Translations under genes and position numbers: made by a program
Source: a virus
IMG/VR virus record: IMGVR_UViG_3300035670_001328
Location: 1-22,486 of that record
Length of the DNA: 22,486 nt
Strand: one strand, 5' to 3'
Shown: positions 5,103 through 12,647 of the stretch, piece by piece
Position numbering within the stretch: the stretch's first letter is position 1
Layout: each line of letters opens with the position of its first letter
Notes under the pieces: model-generated
What the model saw: only the letters and a program-made list of their open reading frames with translations
The model's database searches: none
What the model was told of the DNA's origin: nothing

Positions 5103-6323
5103 TTAGAACGCTAAAGCGTATAGGTCTAGTTTACCGAACTCTGCGTCGTCTAGCACTAGTAGCGCGGTGTCGAGAGTTGCGAAACTTAGCTTTACGCTAT
5201 GGGTTATTTGATTGCTTCCGTGTGATACCTGGATTACTTCCGCGTAGCGGTCAATCGCTGGCGGGATACCGTTAGGCGTGAACTTGATTCGAACGACCGA
5301 GCCGATTTCCAAGTTCAAGATTTGTAGCTGTTGCGCCGTGGTTAGCTCGTCTAGCTGAACTTCCAAAGTGCGGAAGCGGTATTCGGGGTTGGCGTAGAGC
5401 GAGCCTAAGTAAGAAGCCAGCGCGTCTACGTCGGCTTGCGCCTGAATCAGTAGGCCCGTCTGGGTTAGGTTCAATACACCGTATTCGGCTTGCGAAGTTG
5501 AGTCGATGGCGATAGCGGTTCCGCCCGTTGCACCTACGACGATTTCGTTGTAGAGCGTTTCCGATCCGTATTCGATACCAAGCTGGTTATAGGTAATTCC
5601 TGTTCCATCGTCCGCGAAGGTAACGCCACCGGACTCTGCTGCCGTGCGTCGGTCTTTGAATACGACGTGGCCGTCCTTGCCAATGAATAGCGCGCCTGGC
5701 TCCGAGCGGGTAACGGTTTGTAGGTATTCCAGAACGTTCGTATCCTGCGCCACGGTGTCGCTCGAAATAGTTGTAAATCCTGTTTCGATACTGCGGCTTT
5801 CAAGGGGCCAGCTAACCGAAGCGTTAGATAGCACTACGTCGATACGCTCACCGGTCTTCTGCGACGTGAAAGTCTGCGCGTCTAGGGTCTGGTTAGAGAA
5901 ATAGACGAACGCGTCGGAAGCGGCGGCCGACACTAGGCTTTCGCCGTTTGGGGAATACGAGAAGTTCCAATCGTCGATCACACCGACGAAGGCGTATTGG
6001 TTGTCGTAACTAATACGAATTGCTCGCTTCGGGATAATCTGCCCGTAGAAGGGCGAAGAAGTGAACAATGGGTCAAAGATACGTTCGCGGTTTTGTAGCA
6101 CGACGTTAGCCAACCCAGGGTCGTATACGTCCACTTCTCGGTTCTTGCCACGGTCAATCGAAACGCTGATTAGGTATTCGGTTACGTCGTAGAAGATTTG
6201 TCCGCCGAGTGGGTATTGCGTGTTATCTAGTAGACCTTTGGTTGCGCTATCGAGCGTGAATAGCGGGGCGTTCGCTCCCGTAATGTCAAAACCAATTTCT
6301 ACTTTCGGAACGGGAATAGACAT
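5103..6323 (-). CDS. Minor tail protein, distal tail or baseplate hub type
   Basis: A 406-aa protein directly after the tape measure gene, where siphoviruses encode distal tail and tail-associated proteins. Recognisable parts are YLISVSIDRGKNREVDVYDP (about 51-70), followed by ANVVLQNRERIFDPLF, a pattern of actinophage minor tail proteins whose N-terminal part resembles hub beta-sandwich domains. The rest alternates beta segments and short helices (for example YLQTVTRSEPGALFIGKDGH), as in gp27-like hub domains. ATG 6323 overlaps the tape measure TAA. It probably forms the ring at the tail tip onto which the adaptor and fibre proteins are built. The assignment to Dit or Tal type cannot be settled without structural comparison. 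Confidence 0.7.
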   Translation of the reverse strand: MSIPVPKVEIGFDITGANAPLFTLDSATKGLLDNTQYPLGGQIFYDVTEYLISVSIDRGKNREVDVYDPGLANVVLQNRERIFDPLFTSSPFYGQIIPKRAIRISYDNQYAFVGVIDDWNFSYSPNGESLVSAAASDAFVYFSNQTLDAQTFTSQKTGERIDVVLSNASVSWPLESRSIETGFTTISSDTVAQDTNVLEYLQTVTRSEPGALFIGKDGHVVFKDRRTAAESGGVTFADDGTGITYNQLGIEYGSETLYNEIVVGATGGTAIAIDSTSQAEYGVLNLTQTGLLIQAQADVDALASYLGSLYANPEYRFRTLEVQLDELTTAQQLQILNLEIGSVVRIKFTPNGIPPAIDRYAEVIQVSHGSNQITHSVKLSFATLDTALLVLDDAEFGKLDLYALAF

Positions 6324-9052
6324 TAGATAGCCACCGCCGCTAAGCGTCCGCCGTTAGCCGTGTATTTGTTGATGGCGTTTGCGATAACCGCACCAACCTG
6401 GGCGGTCGATTGAGTCTGATCCGTCTTCACGTTCACGTTGATAACGGTAGCGGGTTGCGAAGCCGTTGCGGGGTTAGCGGAGTTAGTAGGGATAGTGGGG
6501 AACTGCGTGGCATAGGTTCCCTGCGATTGGCCTAGTGCCTCGTCTATGTTGAACTCAAAGCCCGTGGCCCCGAAGGACTTGCCCGAAGCACCCTTGGCGT
6601 TAGGGCTTGTTTCCGCGATGGTTTCGTCGGCTACGCCCCTTAGCAAGTTACGGAACGACTTTACGGTCGCCGCTAGTCCGCCTAGCTTGCCGTCCATTTC
6701 GGTAATCGCGTTATCAAAGTCGGTCGTGATGTCGGTAATAGAGTCTTTTAGCGCGGTAGCCGCGTCGTTTAGCGACTTGGTGTAGTCAAGGTAGTTCTGC
6801 TCTAGTGCGTCTAGAAGCTGCTGGTTAGTGTCCTCGAATAGGGCAACTAGTTCTTGGGTTGCTAGGCCCTGCTTCTCGTATAGCTGATTGGCCAGAGCGT
6901 CTGCACCGCTACCAGCGACGGTTTCAATTTCCTTGAATAGTGCCTGGACTTCGCGGATAGTTTCTGGGCTACTTGCTAGTAGGCCCTCGGCTAGTGCGAT
7001 ACCGCCCGTTTCACCGGTGGAAATAATCTGCTCGATGAAGGTCTGCGAGAAGCCGGCTTCGAGTAGCTTTGCGCTAGTGTCCAGAACCTTCTTGTTAGAA
7101 GCGATCTTCGCGCGAAGGTTGTCCAGGTAAGCCTTTACGGGGTCGCCCTTTGTGAACACCTCGGTAAACGCCGTGCCTACTTCTTCGGCTGCCTTCTTAG
7201 CTTCGTTGAAAGAATCTAGGCGGGCTTGCTCTACTTCCGCGAAGTTAGATAGGAAGGTAGAAACATTGAACTGCGCGATTGACTTATACGCGTCGCGGAT
7301 TCGGTTCTTCGACTGCTCGATAATGTCGGCTAGGCGGTTGCCGTAGTCCTGGCGAATCTTTAGCTCGTTCTCTAGAAACGCCTTGTCCGCTGCGGTTACT
7401 GCCTTTGTGTAGGACTTCTGCGCGTCTGCTACTCGCTTTTGCGCGTCCTGAATAATCTTCTGAACCTTCTTGCGCGCTTCTGCAAACTGCTCGGCAGGGG
7501 TAGGGCCAGAAGTCGTGGTGGTGGTTTCTTCGGTGGTGGTGGTTTGTGGCTTGTAGGTTCCAGCCTTACCGCCATTCATGTAGTAGGCAAGTTCACGCTG
7601 GGCGTTTACTAGCTTCTCCGCGTCAATACGGGTATCGCCTAGCTGGGATCGGTAGTTCTTTAGGTTTGGGATTGAGTTGGCTAGAGCGTTCTTGAACCGG
7701 TTAGCTTCACCTGCCGAACTAGATAGACCGGTCTTGGTCTGCATTAGTTCGTCGTTTACCTTGATTAGCTGCTGGCGGTAGGAATTGACTTCGATTCCGC
7801 CCTGCTTGATTTTTTCGACTAGCTGGATTTGCTTTTGCTCTAGCGCAAGCGAAGCGTTCGTAGCGTTCTTGATTGCCTGGGTTGCAGGGGTTACTTCCTT
7901 CGTAAAGGCAATTACAGCGGCGGTAGTTAGGCCCAGAACGGTTAGTAGCGCACCGATCGGTGTAGCTGTCAAGGCCGTGCCAAACAATAGGACGGCAGCG
8001 CGCGCGGCGGTGGTTACGGTAGTGAATATCTTGATAGCTCCATAAAGCGTAGTTAGAACGCCCGTCACAGCTACTATCTGATTCCAGTTCTCTATTAGAT
8101 TCTTAGTAAAGTCGAAGAAGCCCTTTACGCCGTCTACGACCGCCTTAGTCAAATCTCTTACCGCTTGGGTTCCCTGCGGTGAAGCGAGCCAAGTAGTGAA
8201 TTCCTTGATTAGCGGAATAATCTCTTTGCGGAATACCTCGGCTAATTGTTGAAAGACTGGGGTTAGAGCTTTGCTAATCTCTGGGGTAAGGGCCACGACC
8301 TCGTTAGCCAAGTCGTCGAACACCGGCAATAGAGCTTCGCCTACGGTTTCGTAAACGTTCTCAAACGCCAGCTTCATCTTGTCGGAAGCCTTAGCAGTTG
8401 CCTGGGCGGTTCCGCCTACCTGCGATTCGATGGCTTGCAGGATTAGGTCTTGCGCCTTTAGGGTCTGGCCAGATTCGACCAGAACCTTGATGTTTTCCTT
8501 CTCTTGCTTCGTAAAGGTAACACCGGAACGGGTTAGTGCGGTTAGGCCCTTGATCGGGTCTTGCAGGGCTTTACCAAGCTGGGTGGCGTTGGTTTCTGCC
8601 GAACCGAATCCTGCGGCCGCTAGGTCTAGTGCGGCCATCGTTGCGCGGTCGAAAGCTCCGCCCGCTTCGTCTGCGCTTCCTGCTAGTTCCTTGAAGGTAA
8701 GAAGCTTGGACTGCGTGAGCTTGATGGTTTCTGCGTCGATAGCAAGATTGACTTCATTCGCTTCCGCGAGCGCAATAAGGCGGTTAGTTACGTCTGCGGT
8801 CTGCGAGCCAAATAGCCCCATAGACTTCGCGACTTGGCCTAGTCGGTTGTCTGCCTGGCGGACGTTCTCGGCTGCGTCTACGGCCTTAGAAGCAAAGCCC
8901 GCAACTGCTACACCGGCACCGATTACGGCGGCGGATACGGCGGCAAACGCAACACCTAGACCTTTGCCCAGATTGCCTAGTTCTTGTTGCGCGTCGCGAA
9001 CGCCCTTATCGTCCCATACGGACTTTAGCGTTACCTTTACATTTCCAGCCAT
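6323..9052 (-). CDS. Tape measure protein
   Basis: The largest gene of the window, 909 aa. It sets tail length during assembly and is ejected during infection. The N-terminal part is helical with a hydrophobic stretch (about 33-54). Residues near 160-182 include QLGKALQDPIKGLTALTRSG, a segment typical of the TMP_2-type tape measure domain. A second strongly hydrophobic region spans about 327-385 (VTGVLTTLYGAIKIF and ATPIGALLTVLGLTTAAV). A Thr-rich linker follows (near 505-515), then a long charged coiled coil (about 520-590). The C-terminus contains ATVINVNVKTDQTQSTAQV. No peptidase or lysozyme motif was seen. From about 0.15 nm of tail per residue, a tail of roughly 130-140 nm is expected. 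The start overlaps the upstream stop. Confidence 0.93.
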   Translation of the reverse strand: MAGNVKVTLKSVWDDKGVRDAQQELGNLGKGLGVAFAAVSAAVIGAGVAVAGFASKAVDAAENVRQADNRLGQVAKSMGLFGSQTADVTNRLIALAEANEVNLAIDAETIKLTQSKLLTFKELAGSADEAGGAFDRATMAALDLAAAGFGSAETNATQLGKALQDPIKGLTALTRSGVTFTKQEKENIKVLVESGQTLKAQDLILQAIESQVGGTAQATAKASDKMKLAFENVYETVGEALLPVFDDLANEVVALTPEISKALTPVFQQLAEVFRKEIIPLIKEFTTWLASPQGTQAVRDLTKAVVDGVKGFFDFTKNLIENWNQIVAVTGVLTTLYGAIKIFTTVTTAARAAVLLFGTALTATPIGALLTVLGLTTAAVIAFTKEVTPATQAIKNATNASLALEQKQIQLVEKIKQGGIEVNSYRQQLIKVNDELMQTKTGLSSSAGEANRFKNALANSIPNLKNYRSQLGDTRIDAEKLVNAQRELAYYMNGGKAGTYKPQTTTTEETTTTTSGPTPAEQFAEARKKVQKIIQDAQKRVADAQKSYTKAVTAADKAFLENELKIRQDYGNRLADIIEQSKNRIRDAYKSIAQFNVSTFLSNFAEVEQARLDSFNEAKKAAEEVGTAFTEVFTKGDPVKAYLDNLRAKIASNKKVLDTSAKLLEAGFSQTFIEQIISTGETGGIALAEGLLASSPETIREVQALFKEIETVAGSGADALANQLYEKQGLATQELVALFEDTNQQLLDALEQNYLDYTKSLNDAATALKDSITDITTDFDNAITEMDGKLGGLAATVKSFRNLLRGVADETIAETSPNAKGASGKSFGATGFEFNIDEALGQSQGTYATQFPTIPTNSANPATASQPATVINVNVKTDQTQSTAQVGAVIANAINKYTANGGRLAAVAI

Positions 9053-9675
9053 TAGAACCTTCTGTTTAGCTTGCGATAGAACTTATCCAAAACGCGGGTT
9101 TCAAGTTCCTTAGCTACTTCGTCAATTTTACTCTCTAGTGCAGGCCAAGCGTAGCGAGAAGCGGCCCCCGTCAGGTTGCGAATAAAAGTCTGGCCTTGGG
9201 TCGTAACTTTGTGGCGACGCTTTACGATTTCACCTGAACGGTTGCGGTAGTAATACTCACGCGAAATAGGTCTGCTCTTGTTCACGCGACCCGCCATGTC
9301 TGCCATAGACACCGCTGGCGATCGCACGACGATTTTTGCTAGTGAAGTATTTAGCGAACGGCCCGTTGCTTTCATCGCGCTATTTATGGAAGTAGCGTCT
9401 GGGGCGATAGCCTTAGAAGCCCTAAGCCCTGCGCCGTGCCAGCGTAGGCGACCCTCGTTTATCGAGTAGTTACCGGTCTTCTTGTTGAAGACGACGCTAC
9501 CCATACCGCTCATGGGTGGCTTGCTAGGAATGTTCTTCTTTATCTGGGCTTCGATTGGCTTTGCGATAGAACGAATTTCCGAGCGGATAGATTTCAGAAG
9601 TTCTGGCTCGACTAGCTTTAGGGCGGCGTTTATGCGCTTGATGTCTTGAGCCGATACTTCGCCACCTAGAAACAT
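9052..9675 (-). CDS. Basic minor tail or gp10-like protein
   Basis: The start is set at ATG 9675 (product 207 aa) because AAGGAG stands 7 bases before it. The frame stays open further upstream, but that stretch encodes the gpGT tail in another frame and a terminator. The protein begins MFLGGEVSAQDIKRINAALK, has a charged helical first third (SIRSEIRSIAKPIEAQIKKN), and many Arg and Lys. It includes REYYYRNRSGEIVKRRHKV and ends FYRKLNRRF. Size, basic character and helices resemble HK97 gp10-like proteins. Those usually lie before the tail tube gene, whereas this gene is between the chaperones and the tape measure. A minor tail or tape-measure-associated role is equally possible. Confidence 0.6.
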   Translation of the reverse strand: MFLGGEVSAQDIKRINAALKLVEPELLKSIRSEIRSIAKPIEAQIKKNIPSKPPMSGMGSVVFNKKTGNYSINEGRLRWHGAGLRASKAIAPDATSINSAMKATGRSLNTSLAKIVVRSPAVSMADMAGRVNKSRPISREYYYRNRSGEIVKRRHKVTTQGQTFIRNLTGAASRYAWPALESKIDEVAKELETRVLDKFYRKLNRRF

Positions 9676-9713
9676 AAACCGACTCCTTGTTTCTTCAAGT
9701 CTACCAAAAGCAA

Positions 9714-9736
9714 AACCCCCGCGATTAGCAGGGGTT
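9714..9736 (-). terminator. Terminator after the tail chaperone frames
   Basis: AACCCCUGC (9736-9728) pairs with GCGGGGGUU (9722-9714), nine pairs with one G-U, around loop UAAUC. It is followed on the minus strand by UUGCUUUUGG. It overlaps the TAA of the frameshifted gpGT frame (9737-9735). It would reduce transcription into the gp10-like and tape measure genes. Confidence 0.65.
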
Positions 9737-10129
9737 ATGCCGAGTGTTTCCAAATCAAGTAGCGGCCCATAGTCCAAAGCATACGATCGGATTCTTGCAT
9801 AAGAACCGATGGGGCTATGCCCGTTTCGACAGCAAGGCCGGCGATAAACCAATGGGACGACTTATCGCCAAGCCCTACTATTTTGGGTCTTTAGCGGAAG
9901 CTCCTACGCTCTCGACCGTTTCTAGCCATGCTTCGAAGTCCAGGGCGGTCTTGTTCTGTCGCTTTAGCGACGTGTGAGCTAGGAATAGCAAGTGGGTTAG
10001 CTTCATTTCCTTATCGAGTCTGGATACGCTGATGTCGTATTTTTCCTCGAATTTGACTAGGTCAATGGCTGAAGCGGTAACCTCTAGCTGGGTTCCGTCT
10101 ACTTGTTCGATTGTAAGGTTGATTCTCAT
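9735..10129 (-). CDS. Tail assembly chaperone gpGT, made by -1 frameshift
   Basis: After the slippery site at 9887-9881 the -1 frame stays open for 48 codons and stops at TAA 9737-9735, giving a 131-aa fusion of gpG with a second domain. The extension reads KIVGLGDKSSHWFIAGLAVE and later TGIAPSVLMQESDRMLWTMG. This has the ETGI-P-S-L and ML-TM pattern typical of the T part of actinophage tail chaperones. It has no start codon of its own near the junction. In lambda-like tails, gpG and gpGT together coat the tape measure protein and recruit tail tube subunits. The frame, heptamer and position between tail tube and tape measure genes all agree. Slip frequency is unknown, and no strong downstream pseudoknot was identified by eye. 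Confidence 0.87.
9878..10129 (-). CDS. Tail assembly chaperone gpG
   Basis: The 83-aa zero-frame product begins MRINLTIEQVDGTQLEVTAS, with the DLVKFEEKYDISVS segment (about residues 24-37) typical of actinophage gpG proteins. It ends GASAKDPK immediately at the slippery heptamer, before TAG 9880-9878. An AAGGAAA Shine-Dalgarno precedes ATG 10129. It follows the tail tube gene by 21 bases, so both are on one transcript. It works in tail assembly with the longer gpGT form and is not expected in the mature virion. The small size and acidic helical composition match the family. Confidence 0.87.
   Translation of the reverse strand: MRINLTIEQVDGTQLEVTASAIDLVKFEEKYDISVSRLDKEMKLTHLLFLAHTSLKRQNKTALDFEAWLETVESVGASAKDPK
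9881..9887 (-). promoter_or_regulatory. -1 ribosomal frameshift slippery site CCCAAAA
   Basis: In the gpG frame the sequence reads GAC CCA AAA TAG, so the heptamer C CCA AAA fits the X XXY YYZ rule with X=C and Y=A. The stop codon comes immediately after. Slipping back one base re-pairs both tRNAs (CCC, AAA) and continues into the 48-codon T frame. Confidence 0.88.
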
Positions 10130-10150
10130 TCGTAGGTTTCCTTCCGAGAA

Positions 10151-10558
10151 TTACGCGGTTGCGCGGGTTACTGCGCCAGATACCGGCCAAGTGACGTTAG
10201 CTACTGCTAGATCGCCAACTGCGCCCGAAACCGGAGTCAAGTTGTTTACGTTCACTACGAAAGTGTAGCTTGGGTTGGAAGACGATACTGCGGTTCCGTT
10301 TGGCTTTACGACAACGGTAGCAGCAGAACCAAACAAAGACCATAGGCCAGAGTCGATTGCGGCAGCGGCGTAGTCCTGGTGGAACGATACGGTGAAGGTT
10401 CCAGACTTTAGGCCGTTGGTGGAAGTGCGCCAAGCAGACCCAAACGCGGTGGTGTCTACTTCGTCGGCAGAAACGGAAATTTCTACCTGGTTGATGTTCG
10501 CCGAGTAGTCAGTCCCGCCAATGGTGGTAATAACGTCGGTGAGAACTAGCTTTGCCAT
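10151..10558 (-). CDS. Major tail tube protein
   Basis: A 135-aa protein that polymerises into the tail tube. It opens MAKLVLTDVITTIGGTDYSA and contains the landmark ADEVDTTAFGSAW (about residues 31-43), GLKSGTFTVSFHQDYAAAAI, and a C-terminus GDLAVANVTWPVSGAVTRAT. This combination is characteristic of short actinophage tail tube proteins. The ATG at 10558 has an excellent AGGAGA site, as expected for an abundant virion protein. It is preceded by the tail terminator gene and followed by gpG, the standard order. No Ig-like C-terminal decoration domain is present; the protein is only the tube domain. Confidence 0.9.
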   Translation of the reverse strand: MAKLVLTDVITTIGGTDYSANINQVEISVSADEVDTTAFGSAWRTSTNGLKSGTFTVSFHQDYAAAAIDSGLWSLFGSAATVVVKPNGTAVSSSNPSYTFVVNVNNLTPVSGAVGDLAVANVTWPVSGAVTRATA

Positions 10559-10570
10559 GTTTTCTCCTAA

Positions 10571-10978
10571 TTAGCTTGCAAGCACTCTAACGGCGAACTC
10601 CGCCGCTAGATAGGTGGTGTCGTTTACCAGAACGCTTCCGTAAGACGACATCTCGGTAACCACGCAGTCATAAGCGTAGCCACCAAGATTCCTATTCGAT
10701 TCTATCGCACCCCGTATAGACGACGCGGAATCGCTAGAGCAGTAAGCGTCTAGATTGCGCTGGGCTGATCGCTCGTCTACACGACCGACGAGAACCTGGA
10801 CGGCGAAAGTGTATTCCGCCATGCCGTTCTTGAAGTCTTGGTGATACTCGACGCGGACTAGCTGAACGATTGCGATCGGCGGGTTCGGGTTGTCTGGAAT
10901 GTCTACTGAAGTGCGTAGGCCAGAAATGGTTGCTAGGTTGTTGCAGATACCGGTTCGCAGTTGTTGAATGTCTGCCAT
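10571..10978 (-). CDS. Tail terminator / tail completion protein
   Basis: A 135-aa protein between the head-tail connector and the tail tube gene. It begins MADIQQLRTGICNNLATISG, followed by PDNPNPPIAIVQ. The middle holds EYTFAVQVLVGRVDERSAQR, and YLAAEFAVRVLA lies near the end. This is the pattern of small actinophage proteins placed at this position and thought to cap the tail tube and join it to the head, like lambda gpU. ATG 10978 overlaps the connector stop as TAATG. Alternating strands and helices fit the alpha/beta fold of tail terminators. The role is assigned by order and pattern, not by a catalytic motif. Confidence 0.75.
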   Translation of the reverse strand: MADIQQLRTGICNNLATISGLRTSVDIPDNPNPPIAIVQLVRVEYHQDFKNGMAEYTFAVQVLVGRVDERSAQRNLDAYCSSDSASSIRGAIESNRNLGGYAYDCVVTEMSSYGSVLVNDTTYLAAEFAVRVLAS

Positions 10979-11580
10979 TAGGCCATTCTCACTTTACGGA
11001 AGCCGTCTACTAGCTGGGCCACGTCTGGGTCTAGGCGAGTGCCGACGCGCATAGAACCAAGCTCACCGGAGATAATTCCTAGCGGGCTGTCTAGACGCTT
11101 ATAGATACGGGAAGCTTGAATAACGGTTGCCTGGGTAACAGCGATTGGAACCGAGCTGTAACCAAACACGCCTGTAACCTTCACGCTTGCTTCGCCGTTT
11201 AGGGTCTGGAACAAGTAGTTACCGATCGCGCGGATACGGGTATAAGGGGTCGGCTGCGAATCTGCTAAACCGTTTAGCGGCTCTAGCTGGTAGTCCTCGG
11301 AAGTCCAAGCGATGTTATAGCTGGACTGCGTTTCGTCGCTGTTTGTGTAGATTGAAGTTAGGGATACCAGATCGTCGATGTCGCATAGGTAAGAATCGCG
11401 TGGTGAGTAGTAGCGGACTACTGCGGTGCCGGTCGAGTAGAAGACGCGGTTGCAGTAGGAATCCATCGCACGGGAAGCGGACTCTACCGCCATCTCTAGA
11501 AGGCTGTCGTCCACGTTATCCGTGATTCTTAGTCCGGCCTTAACTTGTGCGAGCGTCGCGTAGCCATTAGTGATTGCCAT
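10978..11580 (-). CDS. Head-tail connector, gp6-like
   Basis: A 200-aa protein of the gp6/gp15 connector type that forms a ring below the portal. The N-terminal helical part is typical: YATLAQVKAGLRITDNVDDS (about 7-26), then ESASRAMDSYCNRVFYS. A beta-rich insertion follows (about 52-140), then a further helix QATVIQASRIYKRLDSPLGI. The C-terminal LDPDVAQLVDGFRKVRMA is the expected ending. It is separated from the capsid gene by the three-gene glycan cassette, an insertion that splits the usual capsid-to-connector neighbourhood. The RBS region includes one copy of the GTAGAATAGA decamer. Confidence 0.85.
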   Translation of the reverse strand: MAITNGYATLAQVKAGLRITDNVDDSLLEMAVESASRAMDSYCNRVFYSTGTAVVRYYSPRDSYLCDIDDLVSLTSIYTNSDETQSSYNIAWTSEDYQLEPLNGLADSQPTPYTRIRAIGNYLFQTLNGEASVKVTGVFGYSSVPIAVTQATVIQASRIYKRLDSPLGIISGELGSMRVGTRLDPDVAQLVDGFRKVRMA

Positions 11581-11589
11581 ACGTCTATT

Positions 11590-12009
11590 CTACCTTCCTA
11601 GCCTTTGCTTGATTTCGGTAGAGCTAATGCCTTTGGTATAGGGAATGTAGATAAGGCTTATGCTTCTTTCGTCTAGCCAATCCTGGGAGAATCCCATTTG
11701 CTTATAGTAATCCTTACGCGCCCAATCCGAACCGATGGCAATAACGTTCGGGGCCACGGCTTCAATGGTTGAAGTCGAATCTTTGCCGTCGGTATTTGGG
11801 ACGACACGGGAAACGTATGTGCAAGCAAGCAACACCTTTGCACGATCCGCGTAGCTTATGACGGGCGGCTTGCCTTTGTATTCGGCTATAAATTCGTCGG
11901 TGTTTAGCGCGACCGTTACTTCGCCTAGTTCCGAACAAGTCCTTAGAAACTCGACGTGACCCGCGTGGAATAGGTCGAACGTCCCGCCGGTGTAAACCTT
12001 TAGTCCCAT
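11590..12009 (-). CDS. TagD-like cytidylyltransferase
   Basis: The start is ATG 12009, supported by AAGGGAG about 6 bases upstream. This gives 139 aa, the usual family length; an ORF start 10 codons earlier lacks this support. The nucleotidyltransferase signature GTFDLFHAGH is at residues 9-18, RAKVLLACTYV at about 56-66, and GISSTEIKQR at 127-136. These match the glycerol-3-phosphate cytidylyltransferase family, which makes CDP-glycerol from CTP. Related enzymes activate other sugar or alcohol phosphates, so the substrate is not certain. It overlaps the end of the GT2 gene by 10 bases and is the last gene of a glycan cassette. No TagB/TagF-like glycerophosphotransferase is visible nearby. 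It may supply an activated group for virion decoration. Confidence 0.85.
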   Translation of the reverse strand: MGLKVYTGGTFDLFHAGHVEFLRTCSELGEVTVALNTDEFIAEYKGKPPVISYADRAKVLLACTYVSRVVPNTDGKDSTSTIEAVAPNVIAIGSDWARKDYYKQMGFSQDWLDERSISLIYIPYTKGISSTEIKQRLGR

Positions 12010-12647
12010 CGGTTCTCCCTTCGCACGTTTAGCGACCAACCGATAATGCCCTTATTGTTGGCAACCACCTTATTCCTGAACACCGAGTTATTACGGGAAT
12101 AGGTCTTGGCGTTCTGGGTTTCGTATCCGCTTTGTAGCGTTGAACTATTGTCGTGATACACGCGCGCGTTTATGGTGTTGAACTCTACGCCGAGTTCTCG
12201 CATACGCCATTCGTATTCGTCGTCGTCAAAGTAGATCGGGTGGAATACTTCGTCCCATAGGCCCGCCTTTGCTACGCTGCCTTCAGTCGGAATGACGCAC
12301 GACCACTTAGGCGAAATGTTTAGGAAGTTGAACTTGTTGGTATCGACTTCCCTAGCGATGGTTTCTAGCGCGCCTGGTTCGAAGTGTGCGTCGTCGTTAG
12401 GGATAACCCAATAAGGCGAATGTGGCGTGGACTTGATAATTAGGTTCCAGGCCCCGTTAGCACCTAGTCCGCTTGGCACTCGCAATAGCCAGACGTTCTT
12501 TACGTTGTCATTTACCTTCGGCTCGAATACCTTTTTGCCGGAGTTGTCCACGATTACTAAGTGTTCGACGGGGTAGTCGATGGAATCTAGTAGTCGTTGC
12601 GCTAGGTCAAACCTAGATAGCGTCGCGAAACCTAATACGGGGATCAT
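12000..12647 (-). CDS. Glycosyltransferase family 2-like protein
   Basis: The start is taken at ATG 12647, which overlaps the GT4 stop as ATGA, giving 215 aa. A start nine codons upstream would overlap more. The GT-A-type features are HLVIVDNSG (about 29-37), GLGANGAWNLI (60-70), and the acidic metal- and nucleotide-binding site PNDDAHF (83-89) that replaces a DXD motif. FDDDEYEWRMRELG (140-153), a likely acceptor or catalytic acidic region, follows. It probably transfers a sugar from a nucleotide donor to a protein or glycan. No membrane span is present, so it acts in the cytoplasm, consistent with modifying newly made virion proteins. The family is well supported; donor and acceptor are unknown. 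Confidence 0.82.
   Translation of the reverse strand: MIPVLGFATLSRFDLAQRLLDSIDYPVEHLVIVDNSGKKVFEPKVNDNVKNVWLLRVPSGLGANGAWNLIIKSTPHSPYWVIPNDDAHFEPGALETIAREVDTNKFNFLNISPKWSCVIPTEGSVAKAGLWDEVFHPIYFDDDEYEWRMRELGVEFNTINARVYHDNSSTLQSGYETQNAKTYSRNNSVFRNKVVANNKGIIGWSLNVRRENRWD

Noticed and set aside
8379-9113. 244-aa plus-strand open frame
   Set aside because: Lies entirely opposite the tape measure gene, has a Ser/Ala/Arg shadow composition, no ribosome site and no protein motif.
9676-9852. Longer N-terminus of the gp10-like protein from an upstream ATG at 9852
   Set aside because: The extension overlaps the gpGT frame and the terminator, its composition is unlike a protein (Cys- and Arg-rich), and a strong Shine-Dalgarno supports ATG 9675.
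12010-12039. Earlier start of the cytidylyltransferase at 12039
   Set aside because: The ten extra residues are absent from the family pattern, and AAGGGAG lies directly before the ATG at 12009.
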